A stretch of DNA of 64,000 nt, taken from the NCBI GenBank assembly GCA_029204225.1, contig CM055092.1:13582476-13646475 (forward strand), written 5' to 3'. How positions within the stretch are numbered: position 1 is the stretch's first letter; every line of letters starts with the position of its first letter. A program made the position numbers and the translations under genes. This DNA is from Diphasiastrum complanatum. Lineage: Eukaryota > Streptophyta > Lycopodiopsida > Lycopodiales > Lycopodiaceae. Below the pieces are notes generated by a model. That model was not told the origin of the DNA. It ran no database searches and worked only from the letters and a program-made list of their open reading frames with translations. Positions 57,413 to 64,000 of this stretch are shown here, piece by piece.

Positions 57413-58177
57413 TCAGAATTGACATTTTTTTGAAATCAGGAAGATCTGATATTCGCGGCACTTTTGTAGCACCTTCTCCAAATTGGATAAGTGTTCTGAA
57501 TCTGGTCCATGCACGCACAGATTGTCCAAGAAAATTTCCAGAAATTTTTGCAAGTAATCTTTGAATGCTGCCTGCATGACTCGCTGGAAAGTGCTTGGGG
57601 CATTGCAAAGTCTGAATGGCATCACTTTATAGGCATAAGTTCCCCATTCTGTGGCGGTCTTGTGCTGGTCCTAGGGGGCTATTTTCACATAATTGTAGCC
57701 GCTGAAGCCGTCCAGAAAACTGTAGTCTTCATCGCCAGATACTCTATCGAGGACCCTTTCCGTAAATGGTAAAGGGAAATGGTCCTTTTTGGTGACTGCA
57801 TTAAGCGCCTTCAGATTCACACAGATCCGCATTTTGCCATTCTTCTTGGGTACTATAACTATCGGTGATACCCATTCCGTGTGCTCGATTTCGTAAATGA
57901 AATCTGCATCCATAAGCTTCTACAACTCTTGCTTGATCATTTCTATATAATTCGGGTTGCAGTGGTAGTAACGGCTTACCTTGGGGACTGCTCCATCCAC
58001 CAAAGGTATGGTGTGTTGGACTACTGTTGGCGGAATGCCCTTTAGATCACTATAGCTCCAAGCAAAACAGTCTTTATATTCCACCAACAAGGATCGTAGT
58101 CTCTTGAATTGCGTGGGTGTTAACTGCTCTCCCACATGCACTATCCTTTCTTCTTCTCCAGGTTTCACAAGATTCAT
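57413..58177 (-). pseudogene. Gypsy reverse transcriptase
   Basis: YKDCFAWSYSDLKGIPPTVV, then TEWVSPIVIVPKKNGKMRIC, NLKALNAVTKKDHFPLPF, DYSFLDGFSGYNYVKIAP, MMPFRLCNAPSTFQRVMQ and KFLEIFLDNLCVHG in order, the full set of gypsy RT blocks. The YVDD-type active site reads FLDN, so the last catalytic Asp is lost. Stops at about 57916 and 57668 break it further. Confidence 0.9.
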
Positions 58178-59000
58178 CGGCCACGTCTTCCAATGTATAA
58201 TTCTTGAAAGTATCAGGCATCTCGTGAACTAGACCTCGTCGAGATTCCTCTTTCAGCATATTGATCTTGGCCCGACTGGTCATTTTTTTATTTTCTGTCA
58301 CCTGTGTAGAAGATGATGTTGTATCTGAGTCCAACTTGATTGACTTCAAGGAATCCAACACCTTCTTTTTGCCCTTTTTTGTCATTTTGGTGGGTTCATC
58401 CTTGTTGTCTTTCTTCGGGACTGCTGTGACATTCGTCTCATGGTTGCGAATATCAACGTCTACTGTAGCTATTGCCTCTTTGGGTAGGTCACTCCATCGA
58501 ATCACCTGGTTGTAACAACTAATTCTTCTTATTCGTAGGTGCCTTGGGTGGATCGATCCTTGAGACTTTCACCATAGCAGACCTTTGTGGTGGTTGAGCT
58601 AGTACCTTCTTGGTTCTGTAACGATATGGGTCCATGTGGTGTAGGACTTGTTCATCAGTCAGCTCAATCTCCTTATTATAAGTTATAGCATGTTGCCAAG
58701 GGACTAGATCATCGTCCACTGGATTCTCAATCGGCTTCACTAATAGCCATGCTACGTTTTTCATATTCACCCCAAATGTGATTGGTGTGTCCATAGTGTA
58801 ACATTTGGGTGAAGATGTACTCGGTTCTGGATCTGATTCATATTGACATGCCTGGCAGTCAATAGTTGCTAATGCATCTGTCCATCTCATGACATCCGTC
58901 TCTGAATGATAGTGACCTCCCTTGGCTGGCCTTGGGTGATCAATCGTATGATCTGTCGTGGATGATCCATCATCAGCTTTGGGTGCAATAGGTTTCACCG
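58178..59000 (-). pseudogene. Gypsy protease-RT linker
   Basis: Two frames (58998-58519, 58505-58074) encode a polar, Lys/Asp/Thr-rich linker (KKDNKDEPTKMTKKGKKKVL). It falls between protease and RT. No enzyme motif is visible. Confidence 0.55.
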
Positions 59001-59064
59001 CCCATGTGGTTGGATCTACCTTTACAGCCTGTTCTCTGTTCTCGAAGGTGAGTATCCCTGTACC

Positions 59065-59680
59065 CTAGTTGTGTACTACTTGCACAGTCCTCACCCATGG
59101 TCCTCTCAGTAAAACACGGTATACGGATGGAGATTCAAGTATATCCATGACCACGAAAGTAATCACAAACTGCATGTTTGCTATCTTTACGGAAATATCA
59201 GCAACTACACCTTTTGGTTTCACACAGGATTGATCTGCTAGCTTGATGGCGAATCTTGTTGGCTTCAATCCTTGAAGACCCCATTTTTTTGTACAAAGTA
59301 GTGGAGATCAGATTGACACCCGATCCTCCATCTACCATTGCCGCCTCGTCCTCATACCTCTTGTGTTTGATTGGCAAAGTGATGTTGTGTTCCTCACTTT
59401 CCCATGCTGCTCCGATGTGGAGGACGTTACTTGTTTTATAATAGCTCGCACAATATATGGGCTCAGGTGCTATTGGCTCCTCATCCGCTTTGGCCCATTC
59501 AGCTAGAAGGCTTTTCGCTTGTGGTGCAATCCGCAGTAGTTCTCCGAGTGGTAAACTAACATGGCTTGACAACAAAAGTGTGAGCCTTTCAGTGCGTGGT
59601 TCCTCAAACTCCACCATGTGAAAAGGTGGTTCATGTTGGTGCAACCGATCATTCTGATCAGTGCGCAGTGGTGAGCCCAC
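59065..59680 (-). pseudogene. Gypsy aspartic protease
   Basis: EEHNITLPIKHKRYEDEAAM leads to VDGGSGVNLISTTLYKKMG, the retropepsin active site with D-G-G-S-G. After a frameshift at about 59230 come SCVKPKGVVADISVKIANMQ and SVYRVLLRGPWVRTVQ, the LLGRPW block. Frameshift and stop are present. Confidence 0.82.
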
Positions 59681-59999
59681 TTGCGGTTCTCGTTCGATGC
59701 CGACTGGAGGTTCTGTGGGATTGTTTCATTCTTGTTCTTTTTCCTCCTCTTGTGCTTTTTGTACCCAGTGTCTTATTTTCTGGTACTGTCTTCTCTCTTC
59801 CCTCACATTTGGATATGGCGCTGAAGTTGAGGGTTGGTCATCAGTGACCAATGGTGGTGGTGAGGGAGCCACTTCCTTCCTCTTCTGTGTTCGCGTAACA
59901 ACTAACACAGGAGCGTGGTCTTGTCGACCTTTCGATGGCATCCCCGCTGGAACTGCTGGTTGTTGTATGGCAATGAGGTTAAGCAGTGCACTGGTTCCA

Positions 60000-60361
60000 G
60001 GTTTAAATGGACAATTCTTGAAACAATGTCCATAACTGAAATCTCTGCAGGAGGTTGTATATTGTCCCTTGTAGAGACATTATGCAATTCTGTGTCCTTC
60101 GCCACATCCATAGCAGCCGTAATTTCTTTCACCTTGACGTTGAGTTTGAGCTGCATAGGCCAAAACATATTCATTTATGGCAGGATCCATAAATGGTTCA
60201 TCTGGTCCGTACCACTGTTGCTGCTCAGGTTGAGGTGGCATTTGCATTTCTTGTTCCGCTGTTGTCAGATTTACATGGGCCACTTGTTGATTGGCTGGCC
60301 CTGGTGGAGCAGGTAAGGCCATGCGTTGTGGTTGATTGGGTGTGCCGTACCTTGGTGCCAT
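60000..60361 (-). pseudogene. Gypsy gag zinc knuckle region
   Basis: QRQGERNYGCYGCGEGHRIA is a CCHC-type knuckle broken before its last Cys. A second candidate, RDFSYGHCFKNCPFK, lies downstream at about 60050-60000. The preceding segment is Gln/Pro-rich. Confidence 0.7.
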
Positions 60362-60699
60362 GTTAGGTGTCCCTTGATGATAAGGATAAGAAGTCTGATA
60401 AGGACTTCTCTTTTGTTGAACAACCCTGGGGTTAAACGGGCAAAGTGCCGTATTGTGCGATGTTGCATTGCACAGATGGCAGAATCTTTGTGTCAGTCTC
60501 AGATTTTGCTTTAGAACTGGACACTCGTTTGCTGTATGGTTTTGCGTGCATACTGAACACCATACATTTTCTCATCGAGGATACTACAGCTGGTTTGGTT
60601 TCGATTGATGTGGGGTTACTGCTACAGTTCCCTGTAAGGCCTTCAGTTTCTGGTCAAACTACGCCGTAAGTTGCTCCATTTGCTGTTTGTGTAATTTTG

Positions 60700-61341
60700 T
60701 CATTTGCTCCAACAACAGGTTTTGGATAGAGCGAATGCGTTTGATGATGATGATGCGCTCGAGGGAGTAGGAGTGTGGGTGGAAGGATATTCGTCGTCAG
60801 ATCCCTCATCCTCTTCTCTGATGGCATCTTCCATAGCTTCTTGTAGAGTAGCGTACTGCTCCCGTCGTTTCAGTTCTCTTTTGATGCTTCGGTGTAATCC
60901 GGCTAGGAACCACATGATCACCGCATGATCAGGAGTCAGAGCTGCACTGCACTCGGATCATAGATGTTTGACCCGTTCAATTTAGTCTCAGACCCGTTCT
61001 CGTTTTCCCATCTTGACTTTGCTCAGCAGGAGAAACGAGTCTTCTAGGAACTTTCTTGGGTTAAAGTGCGTAATGAGAGCCGCTTTAACCACTTTCCAGG
61101 TGAATTTCTCTTCCTCTGACAGGTTAAAAAACCAATCTTGAGCCACTACAAGTAAGGACATAGGGAATATCATCAGTTTCTTTGCAGGTGTCCGTTCGTC
61201 ATAGATTTCACAAGCTTGCTCGTAGATCTGGAGGAATCGGATGAGATCTGATGACCCGTCGTATTTTGGTATCTCCATCCATGTTGCTCTCTGAACTGCA
61301 TGCAAGTGTGCTACAGGTACAGGTTGGCCCATTGGATCCAT
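60700..61341 (-). pseudogene. Gypsy gag (capsid-like)
   Basis: The minus frame starts MDPMGQPVPVAHLHAVQRAT and shows PKYDGSSDLIRFLQIYEQAC, LVVAQDWFFNLSEEEKFTWK, LITHFNPRKF, a break at about 60988-60921, then FLAGLHRSIKRELKRREQYA and TLQEAMEDAIREEDE. This is the standard retrotransposon gag pattern. Upstream sequence to 61513 may also belong to gag. One or two breaks are present. Confidence 0.85.
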
Positions 61342-61639
61342 TGGTGCTAGTTCCGGTTATGCCTCTTGTTGCACAGCTGCTAATCTGGGAAGGTGTGGTG
61401 CCTGATTTGGTATCCTTCGTGCTATTGATTGTCCCGATCTCAGATTCATCCAATGGTGGGTTCCAAAGTGATTGGATCTTACTTATACAATAGGATGCAG
61501 TCTGGATCTTCAAGGACCTGATCGATCTGATCGGCCGGAATGAATTTTAGGCCTTTTACGGTGGTTTTTCCTTGATAACTTTTTACTCCTTGTACTGATT
61601 GACCTGAGATTTTGACAGAAGATGGATCTGATGTAGATC

Positions 61640-62450
61640 TTTCCATTGATCTGGTCTGCGAGGGTTATTTTGTGCGAGGGTTGGTTGTGCGAGGGTTCTT
61701 TAGCTATTTTTGCAGGTAAAAAACTTGATATCTTTCTAATCTCTAGGAAGTAACTCTCGCAAACTTCACAATAGCTGGATCTGGGTCAGATCTCACTATA
61801 AAATTCTCTGCGAGAATTAACTCTCCCAAGAAGTGAAAATTTCACTGTCAGCGAGGGTCCAAAATCACATTTTGTGCTTGATCTTCACCATATCTTCATA
61901 CTAATTCTCGCAGGCTTCATCACTGATGTAATTTGACATTCTGAATTGATTGAGAGGGTCTGCGAGAGTTCTTACTGGAAGGATTTGCTGGATCTTTACT
62001 TTTTAGTGATTTTTTAGCACTTAAATCCAATTTTTTGCTCACTGGAATCAAACTAACTCTCGCAAGCTCTTCTATGTCCTGGTCTCTCTGAGATGGAACT
62101 TCAGAATCCTCTGCGAGAGTTCTTGACCATTGGAACTGAAAATTTCACTGTCTGTGAGGGTTCACTGGTATTTTCCTGTCTTTTTTTCACTGGGAACTCT
62201 CGCACAGACACTTATACATCAAACTAACTCTTGCAAGCTTCTCTGTGTCCTGGTCTCACTAAGATGGAACTTCAGAGGGCTCTACGAGAGTTCTTATGAA
62301 GATCTGAATTTTTTTGGATTTTTTCAAGGGTTTTTTAAAAATTTTATGATTTTTACAATATGCTTGGAACTAACTCTCGGAGGTTTCTATGTAGGTCTGG
62401 GACAGTACCTTGGAGCTACTGCTAGTCATGCAAGGGTTAATTCCCACTGA
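61640..62450. repeat. 5' leader of the gypsy element with scattered GCGAGGGTT / AACTCTCGC words
   Basis: At least fifteen TGCGAG(G/A)GTT-type words or complements occur, for example at about 61657, 61675, 61688, 61752, 61811, 61851, 61907, 61960, 62052, 62111, 62197, 62285 and 62373. Both orientations are present. The same words fill the spacer at 54.7 kb. Confidence 0.75.
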
Positions 62451-62730
62451 TTCTGGAGATATACAAATCTGATGAGTTTTTTGGCTCTTTTTCCCTCCAA
62501 AATGCAGATTGGTGTGTTTTTTGAGTTTTTTGGATGATTGTTTTGGGTTTCAAGCCCTTAGAGGTTGTTCAGGGCCTCCTCTACCCTCTCACACCGCCTC
62601 CGCTAGTTGTGAACAGTCCAAACACAAAAAAATACAGAAAACTAACTCTAAACTCCCAAAAATCTACCTAAACTACTCTAAAAAACAAGAAAATAGCTAA
62701 AATGCAGCTAAACTAGTCAGTGGAAACCTA

Positions 62731-62748
62731 TCCCCGGCAACGGCGCCA
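62731..62748 (-). promoter_or_regulatory. Primer binding site of the gypsy element (tRNA-Asp type)
   Basis: On the minus strand, one base after the 5' LTR, TGGCGCCGTTGCCGGGGA matches the 3' end complement of plant tRNA-Asp, a primer used by many plant gypsy elements. Confidence 0.92.
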
Positions 62749-62749
62749 C

Positions 62750-63567
62750 TGCGGAGTCGAAGATCTCTCGTAGTATAGCCCTTCCGCCTGTCAACAAAGG
62801 TTAGATCACTAGATAGGTACCTAACCATGCATAGATGCTACTTTTAGTTAATTTCCTACTTTCTCCCTTAACTCTACTCACCACTATACTACTCCTCTTT
62901 AACTCTACTCCTCTACACTAACATTCATCATGGTTTTGGTTGAAGAGAAGGATGGGAGAAGAAGAAATTGAGAAGGGAGGAGAAAGAGAGAGAGAGAGAG
63001 TGAGGGTGGAGGTTAGCTCAAATGCTCCTTATGCTTGTTAATGGAAAAGCATTCACTATGGCAAACAATAAGCATGGAAATAGAAAGCAATGGAAAACAC
63101 AATAAAGAGCAATAGCAAGTAGTGAATAGCAAATGATGATGCTTCTCTTCCAAAAATGGTAGAGTTTCCTCCTCCTCATTAAGCATGAAAATAGTGTACA
63201 AATGGTGCTTTTTTATAAAATGGGGAAAGCCCTTGCCCCTCAATCTTATTGGCTAATATTCACAATGATCCTATCCATTCATCTTGGAACCAACTTGATC
63301 CAATCCACAAAAAGTACATTAGAAATCACAAGATTCATGTGAGTCTCAATTTGGACCCAACTCTAAAAAGTGATCTCTAAGTTTAAAAATGACATTGGGC
63401 CTCTAGTTTTATTTTAATTCCAAGGCCCAAGTCAAGTTTATTTTATTTACAACTCTAATTGCGTGCTCATTGGGCCATGGGCTTATACACGCAGGATGCC
63501 ATGCCCTCGCAACACATTTTTTTGGAGGATTTTATTTATTTAGACTTTGTTGGGAATACCCCCAACA
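62750..63567 (-). repeat. 5' LTR of the gypsy element
   Basis: 818 bp partner of 50352-51160, differing by scattered substitutions and short indels such as a GGG-TCC difference near 63301 and an insertion of TTATTTATTTA near 63530. Confidence 0.93.
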
Positions 63568-63572
63568 ACATG

Positions 63573-64000
63573 TTGTGACCTCCTCCATGTACTCAACGTG
63601 CTTGAGGCTCTGCTCATTTTTCGGTGGAAAAAAGACCTTATGGATGGCCTCCAGCCAAAATTGGACTATCCATGTTTGAAATTTGTTTGGCCAGGGGTGG
63701 CCTAGCATAGCTGCTCTATAATACACTCTGGCCACTAGGATTTGGTCTTTGAGCTTGTCAGACGCCATGGCATTATTTGGATCAAAGAATAGTGGTGGCA
63801 AAAAATTTTCCCATTTAGTGCGGACTCGCAGCAAAAATTCTAGATCATGGGCGAATTCATAAGCCACGTGAACTATGAGATCTGTTCACTTGATATATTG
63901 TTTGGAAAACTGGACTAGAGCCCTTTTGGCATCTACGTCTGTTCCCCATCCATGCTCTGAATAGACCAAATTTATCATCCTAATGGTAATCTAGTCCAAA
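63573..64000 (-). pseudogene. 3' ORF of the older gypsy element (right remnant)
   Basis: The minus frame 63867-63573 reads FAHDLEFLLRVRTKWENFLP and FFDPNNAMASDKLKDQILVA followed by RVYYRAAMLGHPWPNKFQ, homologous to the end of the younger element's 3' ORF (DLEYLMGIEIKWDDFLPSIF). Above 63867 another frame continues the homology (a WGTDVDAKRALVQFS-like piece). It continues out of the window. Downstream it is cut by the younger element's insertion at 63572. Confidence 0.75.

Larger units (their letters stand above)
50352..63567 (-). mobile_element. 13.2-kb Ty3/gypsy element with extra 3' ORF
   Basis: LTRs lie at 50352-51160 and 62750-63567. On the minus strand the order is 5' LTR, primer site, about 1.4-kb leader, gag, zinc knuckle, protease, RT, RNase H, integrase, a 1.1-kb spacer, a long 3' ORF, 3' LTR. 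The size, aspartic acid tRNA primer site and 3' ORF suggest the Tat/Athila side of gypsy; that lineage call is inference. All genes contain stops. Flanks ATATG (50347-50351) and ACATG (63568-63572) match at 4 of 5 bases. Confidence 0.9.

Overview
This is nuclear DNA of a land plant with a large, repeat-filled genome. The evidence is one intact intron-containing BAHD acyltransferase gene, several plant-type Ty1/copia and Ty3/gypsy LTR retrotransposons with plant tRNA primer sites, and long microsatellites and satellites. The transposase-like families here (DUF7869-like proteins and an unclassified HICTL-type protein) are, as far as I know, not typical of flowering plants, so a fern or other seed-free plant is my best guess. 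I cannot prove the lineage. I saw no convincing tRNA, rRNA or organellar genes.

Layout. 1-2 kb: featureless AT-rich DNA. 2.0-5.1 kb (-): decayed DUF7869-type mobile-element gene, copy 1. 5.4-12.7 kb: a run of unrelated degenerate minisatellites and microsatellites, including a duplicated 0.3 kb block. 12.7-15.1 kb (+): unrecognised gene-like fragments interrupted by a copia reverse-transcriptase fragment. 15.3-17.25 kb (-): DUF7869-type gene, copy 2. 17.3-20.9 kb: about 20 copies of a 13-bp palindrome, ten of them evenly spaced inside a 441-bp near-perfect hairpin. 18.6-21.6 kb (+): remains of a DNA amino-methyltransferase-like gene. 22.6-32.2 kb: nested remains of copia and gypsy elements. 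32.3-34.05 kb (+): the BAHD gene, the only apparently intact host gene. 35.1-39.6 kb (-): an LTR-complete copia element with a perfect 5-bp target duplication but an internal gag-protease deletion. 39.6-42.3 kb: AT-rich DNA with a second family of palindromic motifs. 42.3-45.05 kb: satellite arrays of about 350 bp. 45.2-48.3 kb (-): an unclassified transposase-like gene and a second gene-like fragment. 50.35-63.57 kb (-): a 13.2-kb gypsy element with gag, protease, RT, RNase H, integrase and a long extra 3' ORF, inserted into an older relative whose pieces flank it on both sides.

How the parts relate. Almost everything is mobile DNA or its debris. The acyltransferase would act in esterifying hydroxycinnamoyl groups onto fatty or phenolic acceptors for cutin or suberin, judging from family resemblance. 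Most retroelement reading frames contain stops or deletions. The most unusual region is 12.7-21.6 kb, where a transposase-like gene and a methyltransferase-like gene diverge from a shared hairpin of evenly spaced palindromes. I suggest this may be one decayed mobile element of an undescribed type.
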